DNA of 64,000 nucleotides from Acanthococcus lagerstroemiae (Eukaryota; Arthropoda; Insecta; Hemiptera; Eriococcidae), in contig CM063110.1 of the NCBI GenBank assembly GCA_031841125.1, positions 58,193,946 to 58,257,945 of the forward strand, read 5' to 3'. Made by a program: the position numbers and the translations under genes. A model generated the notes under the pieces. That model was not told the origin of the DNA. It did no database searches and was given only the letters and a program-made list of their open reading frames with translations. The first letter of the stretch is position 1; each line of letters opens with the position of its first letter. Of this stretch, positions 23,036-35,856 are shown one piece after another.

Positions 23036-24059
23036 CACATTCCGGAAACAGGATGGGCACAAAAAGTGGCCCCTCCGTACCGAACTCATGCTATAAGAAT
23101 AAGTTAAGAAAACCAGTACAGTAAGAACAGTATGAGATAAACAAATAAGTTAAGAAATCCAGTGCAAACTATAATTAATTATAAGAATTATATACAGAGA
23201 AATATTGTGAGTGATACGGGGGGAGGGTGCATTGAGAAACCTCAGGGGCTATGGCCTCCCCCTCGCAACACAAACCAACGCGTTAGTGATATTCATATCG
23301 GATACAGTGTAAGTCTCATGCCTATTTTATATCTTTCACTACGTCGTTATGTCTTATCAGCCATAGACTGACAGTGTTATGTCTGTCTTTGACTGGCTGA
23401 CTGAGCGAAACGTAAATCGTATAAATCGAGGCTCAGGCGCGAGGCGCCTCCGACTCGCAACACTCCTCGTATCAGCCTGAGAGCATTACGTTCCTTGTAT
23501 TAGCCTTCGAGCACTAGCGGAATTTTCCTATAGGCTTTAATTATCTTTGTTAATAGCATTACTTCCAGGCTTTTCCTTATGTCTTCTGATCCTCTGCTGT
23601 CGCTAAGCGTGACCCCGGCTGTTCTAGCCTGTGTCTTTATTTTAACCAGGGGTTCACCTCCGCTCGGGTTCCCGGTTGTAAAAAAAAAAAATACTCTTTT
23701 ATTTGAAGTTCCTTTTTCTTCGCACCCACGCGAGTCCGTTCCATTTGTTCAACAATTAGATTAATTTATTCAGCAACTACATATGATAATGATGCTCTGC
23801 TACTGAATTGAGAGCTGAACGTATGCCTACCTGAACATTTCGTATCACACATAAGAATTTAAAAAAAAACAACAAAAAAACACGGACATGAATGTTTATG
23901 GAATATAACGGCGATTGCCAACATAGGAGCACTAGCACGCTACAAGTGGTCGAATTAGTAAATTAATATTTTTGAAAATTTACTACAGCAGACAATACGA
24001 CAGAAACAAAAATGTCTGTAACATTCATCAAGTACCTTATCAAAAGTAGAAGTACGTAG
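23036..24059. other. Non-coding spacer
   Basis: No supported gene. 23200-23480 has a GC-rich stretch with short inverted words (GAGGCGCGAGGCGCC). Confidence 0.35.
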
Positions 24060-24170
24060 CTTCTTCAGGCCAGGATTCAATACAGCGATGCGTCCATTTC
24101 GAAAACGTCTTATAAAACCGAATTTTTAGGCTGCCTGCATATTCAACATGGCGGATTCTCGGAATCTGCG
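24060..24170 (+). repeat. Dispersed ~110-bp repeat, copy 1
   Basis: Similar to 28560-28670. Both contain an AACGT.TTA.A...CCGAATTTTpAGGCTG-like stretch followed by CATATTCAA.A..GCGGATTC.GAGAATCT. Too short and diverged to classify. Confidence 0.45.
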
Positions 24171-26719
24171 GCTTGTGGACGTCCGTCGAATTCCATCGTC
24201 CAATGACTTCGAAAAGCGAGTGGAAGAATTGGGGTCACACCAAGCCCGTGCGCAAGGGTAGAAGGAAGGGGTTCAAACCCCCTTCCCAGGAGGGTTTCAA
24301 ACTACCATTTCCACATTATCCTGAACTTCATCATGAGAGAAAAATGTTAATTAAATTAAGCTTGACTTAAATTTTATAGCGCTTTCACTCTCTCTTTTGT
24401 TTCACTCAACGACTTTAGACACTGTCCTGTTCGTTTTTAATTGACTCAACTGATTACTGTTTAACAAGCTTGGTGTCGATTTACATTGTGAGGGCACTCG
24501 AGCACTTGACTGCCCCCATCATGTCGCGTGCGACCAATCAGTGTGTAGGTAATCGCAACTCTTGAGGCCTTCTCGTTATTCACGCTCCACCAGCAGCTAA
24601 ACTGTACACTAGGGGTACAATTAACATTGGTGAACACTCAAGTAAAGACTTCAGTGAACTGCGAATTCACTTAAGTATACCATATATCGCTTCGTAAATC
24701 GAGCCGGATTACAAATCAAATGGATATCCAAAAATTTCTCAATAAAACGCATTTATTGAAAGAATAGTGCACTTCAAGTTTTATGTCTTCCCGTAAAATG
24801 CAAAACAAAAACTTGAAAATATGTACGACAGTAATCTTACAATTTAGTACGTCATATTTCATATACACCAGTTCGTTGATAGTGTTCTTTATAGAGTTCT
24901 TATTTTTTTGTTTTAACAAGGAAACTTGATGATCCCCTCGCCACACACACGTAAGTAACTCTTGCGCACGTGCCTGGGTCACACCGAACTCGATGGAAAA
25001 GGATGATGACAGAAGGGATGTGCAGCACGTGTAGTGCCGTTTAAAAACAATGGCAATGGTCAACCGAATGATCAGCGGGTAAATTCGGGTACCGCGGAGG
25101 TGTTGAAATGGGAGATAAAAAAGATGAACCTTATTGATCACAAGACGAGTGAGGCTGACTGATATCCAAAAAATAACGCATGATGGTAACACAATATTGA
25201 TCAAGATGTCGAAGAAGGCTTTGCCAAACAAAGAGGTTTAATTTCCGAACTAAAAGATCGTTATGGCTTAGGTGTGTTGGAAGTACGGATACCCGGTGAG
25301 GCTTAGTTCTTTCTTATGGCAGTAACTTAGGGGGGAAAGCGTTACAACTAGGGACAGAAAATTCAATTTTGTCATTTCTTTAAACCTGTACGTCAGTTCC
25401 CCAAGGTGATAGACGGATTTTCTGAAATCCCTAGAAAGAACACCAAAACAGAATTTAAAAAACTGGGGAGGTAGAATACTTTTTAGACTTTGAATTACTA
25501 CTGGAGCATTAATCGAGCCACTCCTGATAAGCAGGTATCCCTCGAGAAGTAATTTTTTTTTTCATGTTCGCTGACAGGTGAGTGTTAAAATTTAGAAAGC
25601 AGCCTTTCTTATTAAATTCAGAACAGCCCACAGTGCTTAAGAGAGTGGTTCCTTCCGGATTCAATAACTAACCGTGATATCCATACAGAGATCTTTTTGT
25701 TCACATACAAATCAGAATGACCACGTACCCACAAACATAAGTAATTTTAAGTTTTTACACGAAGGAAAGAAAATTACACCAGCGTAAGTAAGGAGGATAT
25801 GAGCATACACCTCCCTCTACCAAATCGGTTAGACATTACCAACTAACACTTCAAATCTAAATGACATTTTCTCTACCTTTTTTCAGTTCTTTGTGAGCTA
25901 AAACTTGTTTAATTCGAGACACAGAACATTTTTTTCATTTTTTCCCCCTGGTGATGTCAAAATTTGAGGCATAAATTTTCATGCCTGATATTTTTGTCTC
26001 TCCTCAGAACTTTCCAATTACGCCACTGAGAAAAAGGTGCCAAGTCTTCATCATGCTGATCTCAGTTCTGATCTTAAAACTGCGATCTGTTTGCTTGGAA
26101 ATAAACATAGTATTTTTCGTTTTGGTCAAGCACCGTATCAACCTGGACACAGAAGAACACGGCTTTCCACTTAGTTGTCGGGGTAGTACGCCGTCACTTT
26201 ACCCCCGGTTTGTTGCGTTAGAGTATTTCCTTCTCTATGCCGAAGTCGTGCGTCCGTGAACCGTCACTTACCAGCCATGTAAGCATTAACTTAGAGTACG
26301 AGACTTCCACGACGCAAATATACCAGTGTTAGTTGTTCGATCCGCTGGTAGCGCGCTCTGTACGTGTAAGGACTTAATCATATACAAAATATCGGGGCTC
26401 GGGCGCGCTATTAATCCACCTCTATCAACACTGGGTTCCCTCTACCCACTGAGCATCTCACTGAAGAGAGTTCAAGCCGATTTTCTAGCTTGCGGTAAGG
26501 TCATCGAAATCGAGCTCAAACCTCAATATCTGTTAGAACGAGAGTTCGATATGATGTCGACCAAACTATGCAGCTCTGAAGGTTCCAAGTCTTTCCAACA
26601 GACCGTAGAAAATTTCCAATGAAATTCAAGGTTAGATCCGAAATCAGCACATGAGGGGCGATCGCTCATCTTACGCAACTTAAGTTCGAGGACGCAGGAG
26701 ACAACACAAATTGCATAAT
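24171..26719. other. Non-coding spacer
   Basis: No supported gene on either strand. An antisense 171-codon frame at 24716-25231 shows no domain or repeat support. Confidence 0.35.
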
Positions 26720-26900
26720 GACTTTTTCTTTCCTTCGTTCTCATTTCTTATTTTCTTTTCATTTTTTTTTCATTTTCTGTTTACCACTTTTTATTTTTCT
26801 TCCATTTTTTCATCTTTTTCCATTTCCTTTCTTTTTTCGTCTCTTTTCGTTTTTTCGTTTTTCTTCTGTTTTCTTTTATTTTTTCATCTTCTTTTGAGTT
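26720..26900 (+). repeat. Polypyrimidine (TTTTC-type) tract
   Basis: About 180 bp almost wholly of T and C on the plus strand with irregular TTTTC, TTTTTCAT and CTTTT words. It creates an artificial Phe/Ser-rich open frame. Confidence 0.8.
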
Positions 26901-27249
26901 TTCTTGTGAGAAATAAAGAAACGAAGGACCAGAATCATTATGTTCAAAATGAAAACGGAAGTTTTATTGCTGGTCGACCATTTATCAACGAGTAGGAACT
27001 CCTGACGACAGAAACGGGATGGAGATTCCTCCTTATGTAATTACCACAAATGCATTAGCATGATCAGTCTGTAAGGAACTTTCAGATCACGATTAGAAAT
27101 TGAATGTTTTCGCTGAATTTCAGCATCCGATCGAAACTTCAATGGGAAAATAAATTGAGAATTCCTGGGAAGTAGCATTCGATCTTCTGAAAAAGGTTCA
27201 GCAACAGCCAAAAGGGGCTACTTGTATAATTCAAGGTTACCTATGAGAG
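26901..27249. other. Non-coding spacer
   Basis: Nothing recognised. Confidence 0.35.
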
Positions 27250-27384
27250 TAGCGGCGTAGCCAGAATTTTCTCAAAGGGAAAATAAGATTTTCCAGGGAG
27301 AAAAAGTCGAGAATTGAGGTATTTTTTTTAAATCGCCAATATTAAAAGACTATGTAAAAATATTGCCCCGCCGCTACGCCACTG
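27250..27384. mobile_element. hAT-type MITE, 135 bp
   Basis: Ends TAGCGGCGTAGCC and CAGTGGCGTAGCG (reverse complement of the right end) are inverted repeats related to those of the MITE at 8837-9087. The flanks TATGAGAG and CATGAGAA agree at six of eight positions, consistent with a decayed 8-bp target duplication. No coding capacity. Confidence 0.65.
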
Positions 27385-28929
27385 CATGAGAAAAGAATTA
27401 AGCGCTCATCAGCTGAATCAACTTTTTTGTCAATTACTCAGGCTCAGTAAAAGAATCGATTATCAATGCTCCAGCGTAAAGTCGACGGTCTCAGTGCTGC
27501 CAATTTAGTTCGAGATACCCTAGATACCTTCGGGGGGAAAAAAATTACAATCTAGACGAGGAAGAATGTACTTGCCTTCGAATGTACCGGGTACTGCAGA
27601 GAATATCAGAAAAGCCTACATTGAACTTCTTTACGGCCAAAGAAACCCAAAATCGAGCTGACCAAAAATTCATACTGACCAAACTTCCTTTTTTCCTTGT
27701 GAACCGCAGTTGAGACAAACAGGAAGAGATGATCTTACAATTTCAAAATCCTGTTTTGGCCAGAAATACGAAATTCCCGGAAAATTAAGCAAGATATTTT
27801 TGTGGAGACTTTGGTTTTTTGGGGGGGAGGGGGGGAGAGGTCAGTTAGAACACCAGATCAATTTTTTTCTTTCTTATTTATGCTCTATGAAAAATGTAGA
27901 CAACAGCACCATCTTCTGTTCGTTCACTAGCACGAGGGACAAAATACAAAGTTTGAAAAAGAAGTATTTCTCTTTTTAATGAGCGGATCAAAGAAAAAAG
28001 AGCGGAAAGCCCTTTTATTCTCTTCTACTGCACAGTCAGAATTTGAGAACAAATTCGAAGCAGACACACAATCATATTTGCTTCATTTTTAAATCGTGAT
28101 GTACGGTCGCGCAAGAATTCACAATGAAAATTTGTTCCATTCTTTTATTAAATTGCTTCCGCACAGTTATATTCCTTTTTTGCTAGTGAACAAAGTAATG
28201 AAGAAATTCGTGGGGAAGACCATCTTATGAACTGGTCCACAAGTTATAACAAATAAGAACACTTTTTTTGAGATTTCAGAGCAGACCTTTTTTCCTAAAG
28301 ATAGCTCATCCACTAGGATACATCAGTGTGTCTGTCCAAATTGTGAGATAGAAATCGGAACTTTTCCTTTTCTCGTTACTTCCTGAAAAACATATGTGCT
28401 ACATTTCTGTCATGGTAAAGTAAGCCTCTAGTCGTGGAAGTCTAAGTATCGGACCCTTGATGCTGATCGCGGCACATGACAGAACCTCTCCATTTGAAAA
28501 TAAATTCTAAATTCGTTTTCAAAATGCGATCGATAACTACACAGGTTCACCTTGATATCGGAGACAGAGAAATGCGCATTGTGTCTATCACAAGAACGTT
28601 TTAAACAGCCAAATTTTCAGACTGTCATTGCATATTCAATACAGCGGATTCCGAGAATCTTTCACGTTACAGAATATCTAGATCCGATGTTGGAATAATC
28701 ACCTGATGGAACACTCGGCTCCAAAGAAACGGGTAAACATAAGCCTCAAAAAAATACATAAATAGAAAACATACTAGGGCTTTTGCTGCATAAAAACCCT
28801 ACAAAATTACAAAACAAGAAGACGAGAGCAAAGCAGGTAGTCTTAGCTGGATTTATTATTTGAAGCTGGAATTCCCAGGCGAAGCTCTAATTCGTAACCG
28901 GGGGAACATTACAGGGAGACAGAAAAAAT
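27385..28929. other. Non-coding spacer with repeat copy
   Basis: Contains the second copy of the 110-bp repeat at about 28560-28670 (see 24060-24170) and a G-run at 27821-27837. No supported gene. Confidence 0.35.
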
Positions 28930-28931
28930 AA

Positions 28932-29740
28932 ATGAAAAGGGGGAAAAAAAAAAAGATATTAGAAGCAAGCAACACGAAAAGCCCACAGTTGATTCCCTGG
29001 GCGATTCTGAAACTGAGGACTTTCTTAATCGAAGGTCAACCCAACTTCCCAGGTAGAGGTTATTCAAGAAGTAGAAACAACCAACCCGATATGTCCGGAA
29101 ATCAAATTAGCCAATCAACATACCCTCGGCTTCCAAAACTAAATCCTGCGAAATTATCTAGTTTGAAAATGAGAAGGGGGCCAATTTCTTCATGAAGGTA
29201 GAAATATTAGTTTTACGAGTGCGAAAGAACCTTATTCGCCGCATACCTTACGGACGAAATACTAGCCTACTACATAGAACTGACAATGAGAAGAAACGTA
29301 GACTCATACGAACACCTGAAAAATGAATGAAATGAATTTCCTGAGACATACGAACAAGTAAGAGAAACTTTCAAATTACACTTGAACAAGGCATAACGAC
29401 CAAATTACCAAATTAAACTTTCTACCCCTATTCATGGTAGACAACATCAACATGGCGAGAAGACACGACGCCCAAATAAAAGACGGTCAGATCATTAGCC
29501 GCATGCTGAAAAGCTTCAACGCAGAAGCTAGAAAGAACATTGGATTCTCATAAACACCCAACTTCGACTTTCTGTAAGTATCACCAGTGGCACCATCATA
29601 GATTGGATACAGGAGTTATCACAGAAAATACAGCAGAGAAAGCCCCCTCAAAAATTCGCCGATTTCATACAACTTTATTGTCTTTCCATAAAAGCCCCAC
29701 TCCGAGCAAGAAAATGCAAAGATAGCAGAGAAACGAAGAG
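28932..29740 (+). pseudogene. Possible retroelement gag-like relic
   Basis: Across several plus-strand frames the text reads FLIEGQPNFPGRGYSRSRNN, then RTLFAAYLTDEILAYYIELT, then FPETYEQVRETFKLHLNKA, interrupted by stops. Charged helical segments of this kind, after a basic Gly/Arg-rich stretch, recall retrotransposon gag proteins. No CCHC knuckle or protease is visible, so this is a weak call. Composition shifts to A/C-rich relative to neighbours, which supports decayed coding sequence. Confidence 0.3.
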
Positions 29741-31339
29741 CCAGAGTGCGCGGGACAATAGCAGGCTCATAGCTTGTTCCTAATCGAAAGAAAATTTCAT
29801 TTCGAAAGATCGCGTTTGTAGTTTCAATTCCAAATTTCAGATTCTCCCCCACATCTACAACCAAGTGTCGAACGCGCATTCATTTCCAACGCCTGCTTTT
29901 AGCGCCATGAAATATTACCGAAATAAAACGGTCAATGATCGAGTAGGGACACACGCATTCCAATTTCTACCCTTACAGCTCATGGAGGGTTGATCGTCGC
30001 TCGTTCCGCAATACGAATAAATTTTAATGCGATACCGCCTGTAGTCATCTCGTCGCACCGTGTCATCTCAAGTCACGTATGCATCAAGTAGTCGGACAAG
30101 TTGAAGAGAAGATTTACGGCGTACCGGTTAGGCAATTCTATTAACGTCGTTTACCACGTACGTCGTTTCGCCGGTCGACGTCTAAAGCGGGCGACTGATC
30201 CACCCCTCCACCGGTCGTAAAATTCAGAATAGAAGCGCGACCAGAGATGTGCGTGGGGAATATTCCCGCAGGAAGGAAAGAAACTTATCTGGAGAGTTTC
30301 AGGATGGAAATCCATGTTTCTTCCTTTTTTCGTATAGAGTTATTATTTTTCTAAACCAACTATGAGTGAAGCTACTGGGCCAAGAATAAATCACCCAGCC
30401 ACCACAGGTCCGATTTCGTTTGTACAGCCACCTGTATCTGTTCAGCCAGGAGAGCATGCAAATAATTTTACTCGAGAGTAATTGTTCAAAACGCGAGATA
30501 TGAGTATGTTTCGTTTCGTTGTATGCTGAGCTGAAAGCCGAGAAGGAAAAAGCTGATAGTTACAGACGTGAATGCGATTTGAAAAGAGATGTTTTGTTAA
30601 ATCGGCCAACCAAGCATTAGCAAATTTTTCAAAAATATTACAGACTGAATTGGATATAGAGGGCGAGAGTGTGCCTGTTGTTAACCTGTCTGACCCGGCT
30701 GATCATGATATTTCAAGGTGAATGATCAGCCCGAGCTGGCCAGCCGTGGATGAAAATCTGTCGATGTCCACGCTTGTTCAGCTTTCAGCATTTAACCAAA
30801 GCATACAAAAATATAATAAATAACGCTGAATGGATGATTAAAACGTGCAAACTATTCATCACCTTTTGAACAGACCAACATCAGGTTGACCGAAAAAGGT
30901 CAGCCACAATTATGCCTGATCATCTCAACGTTCATACTTCATTCATCTTTAGCTGATCATACTCGGGTGGACCCACCTTCAGATGATATTGATATATAAT
31001 TTGATTGAAAATAATTTAATGGTGAGCCGGTTATTCAGGAGGCTGAGCGGATGATAGATGTGCGAGGCAAGGACCAGGTACAGGCAAGGATTAGGTAGCC
31101 AACGATTTTATTTCAAGTTTGGTGCATGAATGTTGTAGAATAAACACCGGTATTTCAAACGAAATAGTATCCAAAAAAAAAATACTGTGATCAACGAGGC
31201 CATTGATTTAGCAATAGATGATTGAACGAATAGCTGATAATTGGAAATCTGTTTCTGACAGCGACTAAGAATCATTTTACTCGTGTGTATCTGATTTTGA
31301 AAAAGACGAGTTTTTCACGATGTGTAATTGGAATGAAGA
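29741..31339. other. Non-coding, with CpG-rich tract and decayed frames
   Basis: 29990-30260 is CpG-rich. A frame opening MSEATGPRINHPATTGPIS at 30363 runs to 30479, and later pieces (e.g. AELKAEKEKADSYRRECDL) appear broken by stops. They look like parts of one decayed hydrophilic protein, not identified. Confidence 0.35.
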
Positions 31340-31340
31340 G

Positions 31341-31465
31341 TCTGTTCTGATTACCGAGTTTGAGAATGTAGAAAGTGATAGTTCAAAGGAAGGGGTTGTG
31401 AAGTCTGTTCTGATTACTGAGTTTGAGAATATCGATAGTTCGAACGAAGGAATCGTGAATGAAGT
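31341..31465 (+). repeat. Two-copy 63-bp coding-like repeat
   Basis: TCTGTTCTGATTAC.GAGTTTGAGAAT at 31341 recurs at 31404. Both copies are open in the same frame and encode SVLITEFENVESDSSKEG and SVLITEFENIDSSNEG. An in-frame 3-nt length change and silent differences suggest a once-coding acidic repeat. Confidence 0.55.
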
Positions 31466-32265
31466 TAAAAATGAGGTCAATATGTACAGAATTGTTGGCG
31501 TCTGAGGATGGTGTGGTGGGACGTATGGCGATGCACGCATGCCAAAGTAGCTCCTATTACACCGCACCCCCGGCCACGGAAACTACACTTTCGAGTATCG
31601 CATCAGTGGCCCGAGGATACAGAAAACGCAAAAACGTACCTCACAACCAGTTGTTCGTAGTTAATTTTAACATAAAATAATAATTACCACCGCGATTAAG
31701 AAACAGAAACCAATCCCTTTAATACCTTTCTTTCCGTATCCTAATTCCATTGAAGAAAAATATAGATCTTCTTTTTTGAACGAACCAGACACATAGAACC
31801 ACCAAGACCACTACATTCTGCGGTTTATCGAACTACTGAGATGCCCTACTGACCCCAGCTCTGTTTGTCTTTAGTTTGTCCTACACCGAGTTGTGGTCGG
31901 GCCTACCTAGCTGTAAGAGGAAAGAGGGCTAAGTTTAGAGAGACGTGCATACGATCGATCTAGGACCTGCAGGCGGGAAGAACCAAGGGTGTACCAAGAG
32001 AACTATACCGCAACCACAGAAAGAAGAAGATCTGGAGAACCTAGAGCAGGAGATCGGGAACCAACGGAGACTACTGAAGAAGGCCGAGGGAACTGTTACT
32101 CTATAGAATGCAATAATCGTGGATCGTGAGAATTACTATAAGATCAAGATGAACAGATGAAGATCTTACGGGTCGAAGTACAGCAAAAATACTATTTCAA
32201 GTAATAGGAGATGCATAAGCTAGACTTTAGTGACCCCCCTCCTTTCTCAGTACCTGTCAACTCCA
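31466..32265. other. Non-coding spacer
   Basis: No supported gene. Mildly purine-rich around 31900-32150. Confidence 0.35.
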
Positions 32266-33132
32266 TTCACGTTTCCTTCACTTCGTTGAAGAATACACGT
32301 CAGGTTGACGGTGATGGCGGAAAATAATTGGCTGGCATCTGAGGGTGGCCAAAATAATTGGCTATACGAAAGAAATAAATATTTTAGGGTGCCTAGCATG
32401 GGAAAGTAACGTCTTCGCTTAGGCTTACATCGAACTCTCCGGTCAGTTGCTTTCTTCAGTTACGTGGAATAAAGTACGCAAAATCCGTGCCGAACTTTTG
32501 AAGTTATGACCGATGAGGAAGTCGAAACTGTGGATATACAGGTCAGTAGTCAGTAACTGTACTGACATCTAAGAAATCTAGAATGTGTAGTTTTCGTATT
32601 TGTGTAATTTTTGTAATTCGGCTCAGACAAGTTTTGTCAAAGTCATCTTCACCAGTCAACAAAATTTGAGTTGAAATCGATGCAAATGCGTGTCGATCGA
32701 AATAATTTGAATTCTTCCTGAAATTCCGTTCGATTTCCTCGAACATTCGCCCTTTGGGGCCTTTAGAGTTCAAGATAGAATACCGTCCGTGTTTCTCGAA
32801 AGTTCGCCCAATGGAGCTGAGTCTTTCTCCTTTTCGTTATTTCTTAGACTGACGATAAATATTTGTTTGTTTGTCGTGAGGTCCGAACTCCCGAAGCCGA
32901 TTCCGAGATGCAAGTGGTCGATAATTAGTATTTTTATTATCCTTATAATTTAAAACTGTCAAATTTTATATTTGATAAATTTAAGCTGCATTCAAAATTT
33001 CGATTTCTTCTAGTTAACGTTTTCTATAGCGGAACCAAAATTTAGACAGGGCATTTTCCCTCAAGCATTGACGTAACTCCCTCTAGGTTTAAACGATCCA
33101 GCTTTCTCTTCAAATTCACAAATTTACGTCAG
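32266..33132. repeat. ~870-bp dispersed repeat, copy 2
   Basis: Partner of 9836-10706 in the same orientation. The antisense frame within about 32543-32840 matches copy 1 protein text (GPKGRMFEEIERN, STQILLTGEDDF). It differs by an in-frame codon deletion and several conservative replacements. The repeat ends at TTTACGTCAG, ten bases before the next transposon. Confidence 0.7.
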
Positions 33133-33141
33133 CACCCAAAA

Positions 33142-34844
33142 CAGGGTAGCCACTTTTTTTCTAGAACGATTTTCCCTGACTTTTCCCGATTTTTCAGACC
33201 AATTTTTCATATTTTCCCCGATATTTCTTCAGCTAGTATTGTACACAGCGTTGAGAATATTTAGTGTTCGAGATTAAATCTGATATTCATTGAATATTAT
33301 GAAGATTGTGTATGGGTGATTCCCAAATTTGGGGAACGATTCAAAATCACAAAACCGAAGTTAGATTTTCAGAATTTTTTCACTGGAATATTTTAAGAGG
33401 GTGTCTTAGAGAGACACTCCATACATGCATGGCCCATTCAAAAATAATACGATTTACGTTAAAGACATGTAAGTCACTGCCACGCTACAGACAACTTGTA
33501 CAAAAAATCCGAATTCCGGTTTTAAAATTCATTTTGAAAAAAATAACTAATACATAGGTTGAAAGTACATATCGAGTGTCTCATGCACACTTGACCTAAG
33601 TGACAAAAACTTTTTTTTTTCAGGAGAGCGATTTGAAAATTGTAAATAATTTTGTGTTATGTACATGGCTCTAATGGTTTACGCCATCAGGCTAAAAAAG
33701 GAAGTAATTCGTCATTTGCGAATATAGCACGGTAGAGGGCATCGAGATCTATAAGAATAATGCATTAAACTCATTTTTTGTCAAAATGTCACTTAGGTTA
33801 CGTGGGCATGAGACAGTCGATATTATTACGGATCTTTCACAATCATAACATCATAACGTTGAACGGTCCACCACCCACTTGTAGTCATGTGGGGCACAAA
33901 AAAGACATTTTATTTTAACCAAATACCATTCATGTGATAAGGAGCAGCACTATGAGCATGAAAAGAGTGGGGGAAACTGCAAGGTGGATACACGTTTCCA
34001 CACTTGTTCTAGCGCCACATTTGCGTTGGACCACGAAAAAATACGAATACTAATGTTTGCGGCGCCAGTTAATTTTATGACGGCATCGTCCACGCTTAAG
34101 ACAGAAATTTGAGGCACACCTCATTTAACCCCTCAAAGTTATTCGATACGGATCAGAAATTCGCAAAACCACTTTCCCCTGACAGAGTCACTAATTCTTC
34201 ACTTTCAACACAATTTAATGTGTTTCAAGTTTCATTAGGTGAGCGCGTGTACTGGACTATTGAATGAAAAATTACTTGTGGGACTGGTCAGGCCACTGGA
34301 CATTTTCATGTTTCTGCGCATAAAATGACCTTCAAATAATCTGCAATCTCAAACTTCACATAAGCCAGAGTACTACCAAATGAGTACTAATAATATACCA
34401 AATTTGAAAAAAAAAATCAGTTTTACCGTTCTGGAGATATTCAGTTAGGACACAAATTTCCCAAATTCGAGGATCAGCCTGTTTAGGTAAATTTTATGTT
34501 TCGTATCGTAAATTACTAAAGGTAATGTTTATATTTTATAAACGGCAACCCTGCTCCGGGAGTTGCGGTCTCGCCGCGCTGGCTTCCTCGCGGAGTCGTT
34601 GTGTGTGAATAAAAGGTTAATTACGTATTATACGCTTTTTCTCCGAACTTCGGTTTAATTTGTTGAAATGACTTGATTACTCGTGGTGAAATTAATTCAA
34701 ATACTAACACAGCCATATATTCTTTAATGTTCATTATTCTCAAAAAGTTCCCTGATTTTGATCGAAGTTACAGCAATTCCCTGACTTTTTCAGACTGACA
34801 AAATTTCCTGACTCTTCTCGGTTGTTCACAAAGTGACTACCCTG
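33142..34844. mobile_element. hAT-like non-autonomous element, ~1.7 kb
   Basis: The left end CAGGGTAGCCACTTTTTT and the right end (reverse complement CAGGGTAGTCACTTTGTG) form inverted repeats. Subterminal CCCTGACTTTTC-type words occur several times near both ends, as expected for transposase-binding sites. A clear target duplication was not found. The interior contains no transposase. One internal frame (33306-33557) has no recognisable domain. Confidence 0.7.
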
Positions 34845-35774
34845 CAAGATACGACGACCTAAGAAATCCAGGAATAAAGGCGTGTGACATGATCCACCTA
34901 CTGAAGGAATACCAAAGAACCAATTCAATGACCTTGTTGTCGCTACATAAGAACGCACTACCAGTCATAGAAAAATAACCAATTTAAGAACCTATATGTT
35001 CTTGAAATAAGGACTGTATATTGTCGCAAATGAAGGACTCTATTATTTACTATGTTCAACAGATTTTAATTTAAGCACGTTTTCCAGAATTCGTTCTCTC
35101 GTCATTTCTTTTCTTTATAATCTGTGAGGCGCTGGTAACCACTTACCAGCATCTTTCCCTCTTGCTCGCCATCCATTGTAAAGGTTTGTAACATTTCGCT
35201 TTTTTCGTTCGTTTCTTTTTCCAGTTCAGTTTTCATTTTGTATCTCGACAATAAACACGATTTTTTACGAAACTTACTACAATAAACTCTTACTACTGGA
35301 ATCCGAAGAAACAGAAATTTATGATAACGAACCCAAGTGACTGAATAATGCAGTCCCTTCGTCTAGTCAAACATTCGATTTCCTGTATCAAGAAAAATTG
35401 ATGTAGCAAAATAACCACTGCCTGAAAAGAACCCCTCTACACTGTAAGTGAAGGACCCAAACGAGTCTGTCATTGGTACTGAAATGAATAAAAAAATATT
35501 TCTTTCCTCCGACCAGAAAAATTCTCCCACGTGTGCTCCAGGATCTTCTTCATTACGTTTTTCATCTTCGACATTGTCATATCTGCTTAATTTCGAATCG
35601 ATGCAAATCATTATTTAGACTACTTGATCAGAAAGGCAATGTTTACGTTTGTGTTTTACGGACGACAGGAGGCGCCTATCATTGATGCACCGAGTGCTAA
35701 CGAAACCTCCGTGTAAAGTAAACGTCCCTCAATGTAAAGCATTTTACATGAAAAAATTGCTGGCCAATTATTTT
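34845..35774. other. Non-coding spacer
   Basis: No supported gene. Confidence 0.35.
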
Positions 35775-35856
35775 GTAACGGGGAATCGAACCCGCGTTCA
35801 TTGAAACATTTGACTGAAATGTAGCGATCGTCTCTAACCACTCGGCCTCGGAGCGG
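35775..35856 (-). repeat. tRNA-like relic (SINE head?)
   Basis: The reverse strand carries a box-A-like GGCCGAGTGGTTAGAG and a box-B/T-arm GCGGGTTCGATTCCCCG about 45 bp apart. The size fits a tRNA with a long variable arm. The acceptor stem does not pair and the anticodon loop lacks the conserved U33, so it is not a functional tRNA gene. It may be a SINE head or a tRNA pseudogene. Confidence 0.55.

Noticed and set aside
24716..25231. 171-codon antisense frame
   Set aside because: No domain, no conserved motif, no splice or repeat support. Hydrophobic/Cys composition follows from base composition.
26711..26995. Phe/Ser-rich protein
   Set aside because: Artefact of a polypyrimidine tract.
33142..34844. 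LTR retrotransposon
   Set aside because: The ends are inverted, not direct, and no primer-binding site, gag or pol is present.
35775..35856. Functional tRNA gene
   Set aside because: Box A and B are present, but the acceptor stem does not pair and the anticodon loop lacks U33.
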